The notes under the pieces are model-generated. The model searched no databases and was not told the DNA's origin. It worked only from the letters and a program-made list of their open reading frames with translations. Positions 8,662 to 16,838 of a DNA stretch of 64,000 bases are shown in pieces. The first letter of the stretch is position 1, and each line of letters starts with the position of its first letter. A program made the translations under genes and the position numbers. Where the stretch lies: assembly GCF_001279005.1 (NCBI RefSeq), contig NZ_LGCN01000203.1:1-64000 (forward strand), written 5' to 3'. This DNA is from Streptomyces caelestis (GTDB lineage Bacteria; Actinomycetota; Actinomycetes; Streptomycetales; Streptomycetaceae).

Positions 8662-8722
8662 ATTGCCGCATGCAATGCCGCAGTATGTACGTCATCCCAC
8701 AGGGGTGTTCGATATGCTGAAC
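8662..8722. promoter_or_regulatory. Operator candidates between the dehydrogenase and IclR genes
   Basis: Two inverted repeats lie in the 142-bp divergent region: ATTGC-CGCAT-GCAAT (8662-8676) just upstream of the dehydrogenase start, and GTTC-N8-GAAC (8707-8722). Either could bind the IclR regulator encoded at 8786. No experimental match is claimed. Confidence 0.5.
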
Positions 8723-8785
8723 AGCGTCTCTGTGGGTGAATGTGCTTCGGAGACTATTTCCCGGCGAACGAAGGGGTCAAGGGCG

Positions 8786-9559
8786 ATGTCGGCTGGCGAG
8801 ACGGGCGGCGGGGCGCAGGTCAAGTCCGCGGTGCGGACCGTTGAACTGCTCGAGTACTTCGCCGGACGCCCCGGCATGCACTCCCTGGCGGCGGTCCAGG
8901 AGGCCGTCGGCTACCCCAAGTCGAGCCTCTACATGCTGCTGCGCACCCTCGTGGACCTCGGCTGGGTGGAGACGGACGCGACGGGCACGCGGTACGGCAT
9001 CGGCGTGCGGGCGCTGCTGGTGGGCACGTCGTACATCGACGGCGACGAGGTCGTCGCGGCGGCCCGCCCCACCCTGGACCGGCTCTCCGACGACACCACG
9101 GAGACCATCCACCTCGCCCGGCTCGACGGCACCAACGTGGTCTACCTCGCCACCCGCCAGTCGCAGCACTATCTGCGCCCGTTCACCCGGGTCGGCCGCC
9201 GGCTGCCCGCGCACTCGACGTCGCTGGGCAAGGCGCTGCTGAGCACGTACCCGGACGAGCAGGTGCGCAAGATGCTCCCGGAGACGCTGCCCGCGCTGAC
9301 CGAGAACACCATCACGGACCGGGAGAAGCTCATCGAGGAGCTGCGCCTGGTGCGGGAGCAGGGCTTCGCCGTGGACCGCGAGGAGAACACGCTGGGGCTG
9401 CGCTGCTTCGGCGTGGCGATCCCGTACCGCACCCCCGCGCGGGACGCGATCAGCTGCTCGGTGCCGGTGGCGCGGCTCACGCCCGCGCACGAGCAGATGG
9501 TCAAGGACGCCCTGTTCGACGCCCGCGACCGGCTGACCCTGGCCACCCGGAGGCTCTGA
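8786..9559 (+). CDS. IclR-family transcriptional regulator
   Basis: 257 residues from ATG 8786, chosen because it begins just before the conserved winged-helix region (VKSAVRTVELLEYFAG... YPKSSLYMLLRTLVDLGWVE). The C-terminal effector domain has the expected LPAHSTSLGKALLS and LGLRCFGVAIPYRTPARDAISCSVPVARL segments. IclR proteins of streptomycete sugar-acid clusters usually repress adjacent catabolic genes and are released by a pathway intermediate. Divergent orientation from the KGSA dehydrogenase makes that gene the likely target. Confidence 0.92.
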   Translation: MSAGETGGGAQVKSAVRTVELLEYFAGRPGMHSLAAVQEAVGYPKSSLYMLLRTLVDLGWVETDATGTRYGIGVRALLVGTSYIDGDEVVAAARPTLDRLSDDTTETIHLARLDGTNVVYLATRQSQHYLRPFTRVGRRLPAHSTSLGKALLSTYPDEQVRKMLPETLPALTENTITDREKLIEELRLVREQGFAVDREENTLGLRCFGVAIPYRTPARDAISCSVPVARLTPAHEQMVKDALFDARDRLTLATRRL

Positions 9560-9562
9560 CCC

Positions 9563-10036
9563 GTGGACATCGCCCTGCGACCGGTGCACGACAGCGACCT
9601 GCCGGTCTTCTACCGGCAGCTGAACGACCCGGAGGCGCTGCGCATGGCGGCCTTCACCCCCGAGGACCCGGCCGACCGGGACCGCTTCGACTCCCACTGG
9701 ACGCGCATCCGCAGCTCCCCGGAGGTCGTGGTGCGCACGGTGCTGGGCGACGGCGACGTGGTGGGGCACGCGGCGGTGTACGGGGAGGCGGGCGAGCGCG
9801 AGGTGACGTACTGGGTCGACCGCGCCCACTGGGGCAAGGGGATCGCCACGGCCGCGCTGCGCACCCTCCTCGCGGAGGTGGGCGAACGCCCGCTGTACGC
9901 GCGCGTGGCCGCGGACAACGCGGGGTCGCGGCGGGTGCTGGAGCGGTGCGGTTTCGAGGTCTCCGGGCGGGCCGCGGCGTACGCGCCCGCGCGGGGCGCG
10001 GAGATCGACGAGCTGGTGCTCGCGCTGGACCGCTGA
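9563..10036 (+). CDS. GNAT-family N-acetyltransferase
   Basis: 157 residues starting GTG 9563, three bases after the IclR stop and preceded by GGAGG, so it is probably co-transcribed. It has the GNAT acetyl-CoA fold: IALRPVHDSDLPVFYRQL at the start, VTYWVDRAHWGKGIATAALRTLL containing the pyrophosphate-binding Q/R-x-x-G-x-G/A type loop as WGKGIA, and VAADNAGSRRVLERCGFE. The acceptor substrate is not predictable. Confidence 0.9.
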   Translation: MDIALRPVHDSDLPVFYRQLNDPEALRMAAFTPEDPADRDRFDSHWTRIRSSPEVVVRTVLGDGDVVGHAAVYGEAGEREVTYWVDRAHWGKGIATAALRTLLAEVGERPLYARVAADNAGSRRVLERCGFEVSGRAAAYAPARGAEIDELVLALDR

Positions 10037-10060
10037 GCGTCCGGGCGGCACGGCCGCTCG

Positions 10061-10564
10061 ATGAACGCCCGACGGGGAAACGGGACGGAAGGCGACGGTC
10101 CGACGCCGCTCGTCCGTCCGGCCGCGAGGAACAAGGCGATCGGGCGTGCCTCCGTCCTCACCCTGCTCCTGGTGCTCGCCCTGCCGGTCAGGGCGGTCCG
10201 GGTGCGGTTCCACGAGGGCCGGGCGCTCGCGGACGACAGCGACGACCGGCGCGACGCGATCGGGACGTACGCGGAGCCGCTCGGGGACATCGTCGTGGCC
10301 GGTGGGACGATCACCGGCTCGGCGCGGGCGGAGGGAGGCGGCCCCGCGTACAAGCGCACGTACGAGGACGGCCCGCTGTACGCGGCGGTGACGGGCCACG
10401 CCTCGCAGGCCTGCGCCCCGACGCAGCCGAAGAGCGTCCACCAGGACCTGCTCAACGGCACGGCCCCCGGCCGAGGCCGGTGACGGACACCGTCACCGGC
10501 CGGCCCGGGCACCGCGGTGACGACCGTCGACCCGGCGGTGCGGAAAGCGGCGTCGCGGGACTGA
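10061..10564 (+). pseudogene. Decayed class B penicillin-binding protein (PbpA/FtsI type), N-terminal remnant
   Basis: An open frame of 140 codons from ATG 10061 matches, by recall, the start of streptomycete PbpA proteins: RNKAIGRASVLTLLLVLALP (membrane anchor), EPLGDIVVAGGTITGSA, YKRTYEDGPLYAAVTGHASQ and HQDLLNGT. Functional relatives are about 480-490 residues with SxxK, SxN and KTG transpeptidase motifs, all absent here. After TGA 10481-10483 the same frame still encodes AVTTVDPAVRKAASRD before a second stop at 10562-10564, matching the next conserved block of the family. A DTVTG remnant is visible in another frame just after the first stop. This is therefore a truncated, stop-interrupted relic. 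Confidence 0.82.
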
Positions 10565-10595
10565 ACCCTCCCGGCCGGCAGGGCGTCTTCACGGA

Positions 10596-10632
10596 CGGCG
10601 GGCCGCCCCCTCCCCCCGGGGGCGGCCCGCCG
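10596..10632. terminator. Strong GC stem-loop
   Basis: Perfect 15-bp stem: CGGCGGGCCGCCCCC (10596-10610) pairs with GGGGGCGGCCCGCCG (10618-10632), loop of seven bases. It lies downstream of the PBP relic and upstream of the ECF sigma gene. Confidence 0.75.
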
Positions 10633-10820
10633 CCTTGTGCCGACGGCTGTTTCACGCCGGGCGCCCGGCCGGATCGCGCCCGCGATGAACCTCGTCCCGC
10701 CGCGGCCCGTGTCGTCCCTACGCACACTGACCGGCCAGACCTCGTTCGGCCCTCCGCACGAGCCCGTGAATGATCACTGCTACGCTCCGGAACTCACGCC
10801 GGTCACTCCGGACATTCACA

Positions 10821-10836
10821 TGTCATCTACATGACA
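10821..10836. promoter_or_regulatory. Palindrome upstream of the ECF sigma gene
   Basis: TGTCAT-CTAC-ATGACA is a perfect 6+6 inverted repeat 57 bases before the sigma start codon. It is a candidate regulator-binding site. The flanking sequence is unusually AT-rich for this genome, as expected of a promoter. Confidence 0.45.
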
Positions 10837-10892
10837 CACATCGTCACCGGTGCCCGTCGGGCGCCCGACGCCGCTGCGAGGGGAGGTCGCCC

Positions 10893-11498
10893 GTGGGCAC
10901 CGTCGTCGACGACACCGCCGCCGTGGAGTTCCACGCGTTCTTCGAACGCCACTACGCCGAACTGTCCCGGCTGGCCCATCTGCTGACGGGTGAGGCGGAC
11001 ATCGCCGACGATCTGGCGGCGGACGCGCTGCTGGCGCTGTGGCACCGCTGGGACCGGGTGCGCGCCGCCGACCATCCGGCCGCGTACGCCCGGGGCGTGG
11101 TGGCCAATCTGGCCCGCACCCGGATCCGCGGCGCGGTGCGAGAGCGGCGGCGGATCGCGCTGTTCTGGTCACCGCGCGAGGAACGGATCGAGAACCCCGA
11201 CGTGCCGGGGGTGGTGGACGTGCAGGAGGCGTTGCGCCGGCTGCCGTTCCGCAAGCGGGCGTGTGTGGTCCTGCGACACGCCTTCGACCTGTCGGAGAAG
11301 GACACCGCGCTGGCTCTGGGCGTCTCGGTGGGTACGGTGAAGAGCCAGACCTCGAAGGGGATGGCCGAACTGCAGCGGCTGCTGGGCACGCGGGAGATGC
11401 CGCGTCAGGTGCACGCGGCGGTGGCGGCCACCGCGGGCGGGGAAGCGGTCGGGAACGCGCGGAAACGCCCCCACGGGGCCAGGGGAAGGAAGCGATGA
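10893..11498 (+). CDS. SigE-family ECF RNA polymerase sigma factor
   Basis: 201 residues from GTG 10893, which has GGGGAGG 6 bases upstream. Sigma region 2 is FFERHYAELSRLAHLLTGEADIADDL... and region 4 is EALRRLPFRKRACVVLRHAFDLSEKDTALALGVSVGTVKSQTSKG. This is the small two-domain ECF class annotated as 'SigE family' in actinomycetes. Its stop overlaps the start of the next gene (ATGA), which encodes a single-pass membrane protein, the arrangement of sigma/anti-sigma pairs. A pectate lyase gene with an ECF-like promoter follows. Confidence 0.9.
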   Translation: MGTVVDDTAAVEFHAFFERHYAELSRLAHLLTGEADIADDLAADALLALWHRWDRVRAADHPAAYARGVVANLARTRIRGAVRERRRIALFWSPREERIENPDVPGVVDVQEALRRLPFRKRACVVLRHAFDLSEKDTALALGVSVGTVKSQTSKGMAELQRLLGTREMPRQVHAAVAATAGGEAVGNARKRPHGARGRKR

Positions 11499-12352
11499 CG
11501 ATGCGGCGGGACGTGCACGACGAGCTGCGCGCCCGGCTGCAGGAGGCGGCCGGGGCGCACGAGCCCGACCGGGAGCGCATGCTGGCCCGGGTGGAGCGCG
11601 GCATGGCCGGACCGGCCCGCCCCGAGCACCGGGCCACGCGCCCGCCGGTGTTCGGCTGGTTCCGGGTGGCGGGCGCGACGGCCGCGGTGGCCGGGGTGCT
11701 GGCGGTGGGCGGCTACGCGGTCGCGTCCTCGGTGCAGGACGAGAAGCCGCCGCAGCGGCAGGTGGCCGTCTCACCGACGCCCACACCGTCCCCGGAAGCG
11801 ACGAGCCGGCCGCCCGAGCCGTCGGGGACCCCCGCGCCGGACCCCTCCGAGCAGCCCCGGAACACGGCCAGCGGGCCCGCGAGGACGCCGAGTCCGTCCG
11901 GCGACCCCGTCCGGCCGCCGGCCGGGGTCGAGGACGGGCCGCTGTGGTCGGACGGCTCGGTGGACCCGCACAGCAACGAGTTCTGGGCGCAGAGCAACGT
12001 CACCCTGAAGACCGCCGAGCGGCTGACCTCGCTCACCGTGGAGCTGCGGATCGCGCAGACCGGCGGGGTGACCTCCACGGGCGCCTGGCGCTCGCTGCCC
12101 GAGGACGACTTCGAGCTCTCGGTGGACGAGCGGGACGGCTTCCTCGTCTACGTCTGGACGCTCAAGGACGGCCGTGCGGTCAAGCCCGGCGAGTGGGTCT
12201 TCGCGGGGCAGTACGACCACGAGCGCGGCGGCCGGGACGCCGGGGACGACGCCTACACGGCGAGGGCCGGCACCGGCTCCGGACAGCTCGCGGTCGGCGG
12301 CGATTTCGCGGCGCAGGAAGACAAGGACGAGGCGGGCGACGAGGATTCCTGA
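11495..12352 (+). CDS. Single-pass membrane partner of the ECF sigma factor, possible anti-sigma
   Basis: 285 residues, ATG 11495 overlapping the sigma stop by four bases. Residues 1-50 are charged and cytoplasmic; one transmembrane helix (~54-74, FRVAGATAAVAGVLAVGGYAVA) follows; then a Pro/Ser/Thr-rich linker (~80-145) and an extracytoplasmic domain with WSDGSVDPHSNEFWAQSNVTLKTAERL and VYVWTLKDGRAVKPGEWVFAGQY. No zinc-binding ZAS motif (H-x3-C-x2-C) is seen. I do not recognise the extracytoplasmic domain. Context suggests it senses something outside and controls the sigma factor; this is inference. Confidence 0.75.
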   Translation: MTMRRDVHDELRARLQEAAGAHEPDRERMLARVERGMAGPARPEHRATRPPVFGWFRVAGATAAVAGVLAVGGYAVASSVQDEKPPQRQVAVSPTPTPSPEATSRPPEPSGTPAPDPSEQPRNTASGPARTPSPSGDPVRPPAGVEDGPLWSDGSVDPHSNEFWAQSNVTLKTAERLTSLTVELRIAQTGGVTSTGAWRSLPEDDFELSVDERDGFLVYVWTLKDGRAVKPGEWVFAGQYDHERGGRDAGDDAYTARAGTGSGQLAVGGDFAAQEDKDEAGDEDS

Positions 12353-12370
12353 AAAAAGATCGTCCGGGGC

Positions 12371-12399
12371 GGCAACCCTTTCCGCGGCGGCGGCGACCA
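12371..12399 (+). promoter_or_regulatory. ECF-type promoter candidate of the pectate lyase gene
   Basis: GGCAACC (12371-12377) and CGACCA (12394-12399) are separated by 16 bases and lie 39 bases before the pectate lyase ATG. An AAC-containing -35 with a CG-rich -10 at this spacing is the general form of ECF promoters. The SigE-family sigma encoded just upstream is the obvious candidate. I have no recorded consensus to match it to. Confidence 0.45.
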
Positions 12400-12437
12400 G
12401 GAGACGCAAAGACCCTCTCCACGCAAGGACATCGCGC

Positions 12438-13268
12438 ATGACTGCACGACCCGAACAGCGCGCCTCCCACCGCCGCAGGACCACCAAGCGGCGGGCCGTG
12501 ATCGCCGGAGTCTCCGCGCTCGGCATCACGGGTGCGGCGATCGTCACCACGACGATGCTGTCCACCGCGGGCGCCGCCTCGGCCTGGCCCTCCGACACCG
12601 GCAGCAAGCCGGTGTCCAAGACCGTCCCGGTCTCCGGGACGTACGACGGCGGCATGAAGAAGTTCTACGGCACCGGCGCCCTCGGCAGCGACAGCCAGGA
12701 CGAGAACCAGGACCCGATCTTCGAGCTGGCCGACGGCGCCACGCTGAAGAACGTGATCATCGGCACCCCGGCCGCCGACGGCGTGCACTGCAAGGGCAGC
12801 TGCACCCTGCAGAACGTCTGGTGGCTGGACGTCGGCGAGGACGCCGCCAGCTTCAAGGGCAAGTCGTCGTCGGCCCAGTACAAGGTGATCGGCGGCGGCG
12901 CGAAGAAGGCCGATGACAAGGTGCTGCAGTTCAACGGCGCCGGCACGCTGACCGTGAGCGGCTTCCGGGTCGAGGACTTCGGCAAGCTGGTGCGCTCCTG
13001 CGGCAACTGCAAGACGCAGTACAAGCGCACGATCGTGCTGAAGGACATCGACGTCGTCGCGCCCGGCAAGTCGCTCGTCGGCGTCAACACCAACTACGGC
13101 GACACCGCCACGCTGTCGCAGATCCGCATCCAGGGCGACAGCAAGAAGAAGATCAAGACCTGCACCCGCTTCCAGGGCAACAACACGGGCAAGGAGCCGA
13201 AGGAGCTCGGCTCCGGCGCCGACGGGAAGTCCTGCATGTTCTCGGCGTCGGACATCACCTACAAGTGA
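12438..13268 (+). CDS. Secreted pectate lyase, PL3 family
   Basis: 276 residues. An N-terminal signal with a twin-arginine-like RRTTKRRAVIAGVSALGI followed by a hydrophobic core ends near ASA-W (about residue 54). The mature part matches PL3 pectate lyases: FELADGATLKNVIIG, ADGVHCKGSCTLQNVWWLDVGEDAASFKG (as two adjacent blocks), FNGAGTLTVSGFRVEDFGKLVRSCGNC and TGKEPKELGSGADGKSCMFS. PL3 enzymes are calcium-dependent parallel beta-helix lyases that cleave polygalacturonate by beta-elimination outside the cell. It sits directly behind a sigma/partner pair. Confidence 0.93.
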   Translation: MTARPEQRASHRRRTTKRRAVIAGVSALGITGAAIVTTTMLSTAGAASAWPSDTGSKPVSKTVPVSGTYDGGMKKFYGTGALGSDSQDENQDPIFELADGATLKNVIIGTPAADGVHCKGSCTLQNVWWLDVGEDAASFKGKSSSAQYKVIGGGAKKADDKVLQFNGAGTLTVSGFRVEDFGKLVRSCGNCKTQYKRTIVLKDIDVVAPGKSLVGVNTNYGDTATLSQIRIQGDSKKKIKTCTRFQGNNTGKEPKELGSGADGKSCMFSASDITYK

Positions 13269-13573
13269 TCCCGCCGGTCCCATGACCCCGGGCCGCCGCC
13301 TCGACGTCCGGCGGCCCGGTGACCGGCTTCGCCCGAGCCCCCCTCGGGCGGCCGGAACCCCCCGGCGGTCCCGGACCCCCATCCGGGCCGCCGACCAGGA
13401 CGCCCCGCCGGTTCGTCCGGCGGGGCGTCCGCCTTTCGTCCGAGCCTCCGCACGGCGAAAACACCCGAAAACTTTCGGCGTCGCCCGCCCCACCCGCATC
13501 GGTTGACGCCCCGCGCTCCCCTGGCGACACTCCGGGAAACAACAGAATCCCTCAGGCTCCGACAGGAAGTGTC
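13269..13573. terminator. Intergenic region with two stem-loops and a promoter candidate
   Basis: The 305-bp gap holds CCGGGCCGCCG (13289-13299) pairing with CGGCGGCCCGG (13310-13320), and a perfect 14-bp stem, GGACGCCCCGCCGG (13398-13411) with CCGGCGGGGCGTCC (13417-13430), loop TTCGT. Downstream, TTGACG (13503-13508) and GACACT (13526-13531) with a 17-base spacer form a plausible sigma-70-type promoter for the GH43 gene. No coding sequence was recognised here. Confidence 0.65.
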
Positions 13574-15781
13574 ATGCGCCGCCACACCGCACGCCGCACG
13601 CTTCTCGTCCCGTTCCTCGCCCTCCTCCTCGCCCTGCTCGCCGCCCCGCCGGGCACCGCACACCCCGGAGCACCGCCCGTGAAGAAGCCCTCGTACGCCG
13701 GTTACCTCTTCGCCTACTTCACCGGCGAGGGCACCGCCGACGGCGAGCAGATCCGCTACGCCCTCAGCCGCGGCAACGACGCCCTGCACTGGCGCGAACT
13801 CAACGCCGGCGAACCGGTGCTGACCTCCACGACCGGCGAGAAGGGGCTGCGCGACCCGTTCGTGATCCGCTCCCCCGGGGGCGACCGGTTCTACATGATC
13901 GCCACCGACCTGCGGATGTACCGCGGCAGCAGCGGCAGCTGGGACGAGGTCCAGCGGCACGGCAGTAAGTCGATCATGGTGTGGGAGTCCACCGACCTGG
14001 TCCACTGGACCGACCGGCGCCTGGTGAAGGTGGCCCCGGACAACGCGGGCAACACCTGGGCCCCGGAGGCCTACTGGGACGACGAGCTCGACGCGTACGT
14101 CGTCTTCTGGGCGTCCAAGCTGTACGCCGACGACGACCCGGACCACACCGGCTCGACGTACAACAGGATGCTGTACGCGACCACGGAGGACTTCCGCACC
14201 TTCAGCGAGCCGAAGGTCTGGAACGACCCTGGCTACTCGGTCATCGACTCGACCGTCGTCGAGCACGAGGGCACGTACTACCGCTACACCAAGGACGAGC
14301 GCGACCCGGCCTCCGGCTCGCCCTGCTCGAAGTTCGTCACCGGCGAGAAGTCGGCGTCGCTGACCGACACCTCGTACACCTTCGTCTCCGACTGCATCGG
14401 CAGCGGCGCGATGAGCCGGGGCGAGGGGCCGACGGTGTTCAAGTCGAACACCGAGGAGAAGTGGTACCTGTTCATCGACGAGTACGGCGGCCGGGGCTAC
14501 CTCCCCTTCGAGACCACCGACCTCGACTCCGGCGAGTGGACCCCGTCCACGGACTACCAGCTGCCCGCGAGTCCCCGGCACGGCACGGTGATCCCGGTGA
14601 CGCAAGCGGAGTACGACCGGCTGCTGGCCGCGTACCCGCAGAGCCCCACGTCGCTCGTGGACGTCACGGCACCCGGCCAGAAGGGGTACGCCGTCGTCAG
14701 CGAGGAGACGGGCAGGGTCGTGCTGCCGATGGAGCCGGACGCCGACCTGCGACGTCTCGCGCCGAGGCTGTGGGCGGCCGAGGGCGCGACGGTCGGCCCG
14801 GGGTCCGGCGCCCGCCGCGACTTCCGCCAGCCGCAGGCGTACACGGTGACGGCCGCCGACGGCACACGGCGCACCTGGACCGTCGAGGCGGTGCCCACCC
14901 GCAGCCCCGTCCTGCCCGGCCTGTACGCGGACCCGGACGTGCGGTACCTGGACGGCCGGTACTGGATCTACCCGACCACGGACGGCTTCCCCGGCTGGGG
15001 CGGCACCCGGTTCAAGGCGTTCTCGTCGAAGGACCTGGTCCACTGGAAGGACCACGGGGTGATCCTCGACCTCGGGCCCGACGTGTCCTGGGCCGACAGG
15101 AACGCCTGGGCGCCCGCGATCGCGGAACGCGACGGGAGGTACTACTTCTACTTCTGCGCCGAGCAGCAGATCGGCGTCGCGGTGGCCGACTCCCCGGCCG
15201 GCCCGTTCACGGACGCGCTCGGCGCGCCGCTGATCGGGAGGACGCAGTTCAGCGGCCAGATGATCGACCCGGCCGTGTTCACGGACGACGACGGGCGGTC
15301 GTACCTGTACTGGGGCAACGGGCACGGCTACGTGGCCCCGCTCGACGACGACATGGTGTCCTTCGACGCCGGGCGGGTGAAGGACATCACCCCGGACGGC
15401 TTCCGCGAGGGCTCCTTCGTGGTGAAGCGCGACGGCACGTACTACTTCATGTGGTCCGAGGACGACACCCGCAGCGAGGACTACCACGTGGCCTACGCGA
15501 CCGGTCCGTCCCCGCTCGGCCCGTGGACCGAGCGCGGCACGATCCTGTCCAAGCGCCCCGAGTACGGCATCCTCGGCACCGGTCACCACTCCGTGGTCAA
15601 CACCCCCGGCACCGACGACTGGTACATCGTCTACCACCGGTTCGCGCTGAACGGCCCAGGGAAGCCCGGCGGGGACGGCACGCACCGCGAGACCACCGTC
15701 GACCGCCTGGAGTTCGCGGCCGACGGCACCATCGAGCCGGTGGTGCCGACCCTGGAGTCGGTCAGGCCGGTGCGGCGGTGA
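13574..15781 (+). CDS. Secreted tandem-domain GH43-family glycoside hydrolase
   Basis: 735 residues with a Sec signal peptide (RRTLLVPFLALLLALLAAPPGTAHP). Two five-bladed propellers are visible. The first (about 35-360) has GLRDPFVIR, WAPEAYWDDE, SVIDSTVVEHEGTYYRYTKD and EGPTVF. The second (about 445-725) has LYADPDVRYLDGRYWIYPTT, RNAWAPAIAERDGRYYFYF, GQMIDPAVFTDDDGRSYLYWG and EGSFVVKRDGTYYFMWS, giving the Asp/Asp/Glu catalytic set. GH43 enzymes act on arabinan, xylan or galactan side chains; the exact specificity is not readable. Its last 20 bases overlap the convergent gene at 15762. Confidence 0.88.
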   Translation: MRRHTARRTLLVPFLALLLALLAAPPGTAHPGAPPVKKPSYAGYLFAYFTGEGTADGEQIRYALSRGNDALHWRELNAGEPVLTSTTGEKGLRDPFVIRSPGGDRFYMIATDLRMYRGSSGSWDEVQRHGSKSIMVWESTDLVHWTDRRLVKVAPDNAGNTWAPEAYWDDELDAYVVFWASKLYADDDPDHTGSTYNRMLYATTEDFRTFSEPKVWNDPGYSVIDSTVVEHEGTYYRYTKDERDPASGSPCSKFVTGEKSASLTDTSYTFVSDCIGSGAMSRGEGPTVFKSNTEEKWYLFIDEYGGRGYLPFETTDLDSGEWTPSTDYQLPASPRHGTVIPVTQAEYDRLLAAYPQSPTSLVDVTAPGQKGYAVVSEETGRVVLPMEPDADLRRLAPRLWAAEGATVGPGSGARRDFRQPQAYTVTAADGTRRTWTVEAVPTRSPVLPGLYADPDVRYLDGRYWIYPTTDGFPGWGGTRFKAFSSKDLVHWKDHGVILDLGPDVSWADRNAWAPAIAERDGRYYFYFCAEQQIGVAVADSPAGPFTDALGAPLIGRTQFSGQMIDPAVFTDDDGRSYLYWGNGHGYVAPLDDDMVSFDAGRVKDITPDGFREGSFVVKRDGTYYFMWSEDDTRSEDYHVAYATGPSPLGPWTERGTILSKRPEYGILGTGHHSVVNTPGTDDWYIVYHRFALNGPGKPGGDGTHRETTVDRLEFAADGTIEPVVPTLESVRPVRR

Positions 15782-16838
15782 CCGACTCCAGCCAGGCATA
15801 GGCCTCGTCCTGCATCACGGCGTCGAAGACGTGGCCGCGCTCCGGCCACGTCTTCAGCCGCAGCCGCTCCTCGGCGCCGCACGCGCGCCAGACGGCCCGC
15901 AGCCTGTCGTACGCGGTCCGCACCCCGTCGGCGGGGAACAGGGCGTCGCGCCCGCCGTGGAAGAACAGCATCGGCTTCGGCGCGGCGATGCTCGCCACGT
16001 CGGGGATGTCGAGGTGCCGGGCGAGTCCCGGGTGGAGCATGTGGAACGCCGACTGCCCGCGCAGGGTGTTGTTTCCGGGCGCCATCATCTCCTTCAGGCC
16101 CGTCATCCAGCACACGCTGACCGCGGCGGCGATGTCGTCGCTGAGCGCGGCGGCCTGCCAGGCGCGGTAGCCGCCCATGGAGAAGCCGACGGCGGCGACG
16201 CGGCGTTCGTCCACGCGGTCCAGGCCCGCCAGGAAGGCGGCGGCCCGCTGGTCCTCGCGGGCGTGCAGTCCGGCGAGCGAGGAGCCGAGGTGGTAGAGGT
16301 TGCTCGCCAGTGCCTGCTGTCGCTCGTAGGCCAGGGGGCCGCGGTCGCCCCAGCCGAGCGCGTCCAGGCACAGCACCACATGGCCGCGGCGGGCGAGTTC
16401 GTCCCCGACGAAGCGTCCGCCGAAGCACCGGCCGGCCCACTCCTCGGCGGAGGCGAGGCGGGCGTCGTCGTCCCAGGGCCGGACGCCCTTCTCCTTGCCG
16501 ATGTCGAACCGGGAGCCGTGGTCGTGCAGCAGCAGGACCGCCGGGAACGGGCCGGCGCCCCACGGGGTGAGCAGGGCGCCGCGGACCCGTCCGTAGCGGG
16601 TGAGGGAGAGGGTGACCAGCTCCCGCGTGTACCCGTCGCCGTCCGAACGGGCGGCGAACTCCGGGGCGTACGGCGTCCCGTCCTGCCGGTCGACGAGGAG
16701 GTGCTCCTCGACCACCGCGCGGGCCGTGCGCCGCCACGCGTCGAAGTCCCGGACCGGCGAGGCGCCCCAGGCGAGCGGGAAGGTCAGCTCGTCCTTGAGC
16801 GCCGTGTGGAATCCGGGCAGGTCACCGGTGGCGGGCAT
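15762..16838 (-). CDS. Alpha/beta-hydrolase (dienelactone hydrolase/acetyl esterase-like)
   Basis: 358 residues from ATG 16838, which overlaps the pectinesterase stop by 17 bases. The nucleophile elbow is GFSMGGYRAWQ, the acidic residue is near LFFHGGRDALFPADG and the catalytic His is near WPERGHVFDAVMQ. No signal peptide is seen, so it is likely cytoplasmic. Its position as the last gene of the pectinesterase operon suggests deacetylation or de-esterification of imported pectin fragments. Substrate is inferred only from context. Confidence 0.82.
   Translation of the reverse strand: MPATGDLPGFHTALKDELTFPLAWGASPVRDFDAWRRTARAVVEEHLLVDRQDGTPYAPEFAARSDGDGYTRELVTLSLTRYGRVRGALLTPWGAGPFPAVLLLHDHGSRFDIGKEKGVRPWDDDARLASAEEWAGRCFGGRFVGDELARRGHVVLCLDALGWGDRGPLAYERQQALASNLYHLGSSLAGLHAREDQRAAAFLAGLDRVDERRVAAVGFSMGGYRAWQAAALSDDIAAAVSVCWMTGLKEMMAPGNNTLRGQSAFHMLHPGLARHLDIPDVASIAAPKPMLFFHGGRDALFPADGVRTAYDRLRAVWRACGAEERLRLKTWPERGHVFDAVMQDEAYAWLESVTAAPA

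Noticed and set aside
12400..12437. GACGCAAAG leader sequence resembling a c-di-GMP-I riboswitch segment
   Set aside because: The ACGCAAAG string is present, but the flanking paired elements and GNRA-capped helix of that riboswitch cannot be drawn; the leader is too short after the promoter candidate.
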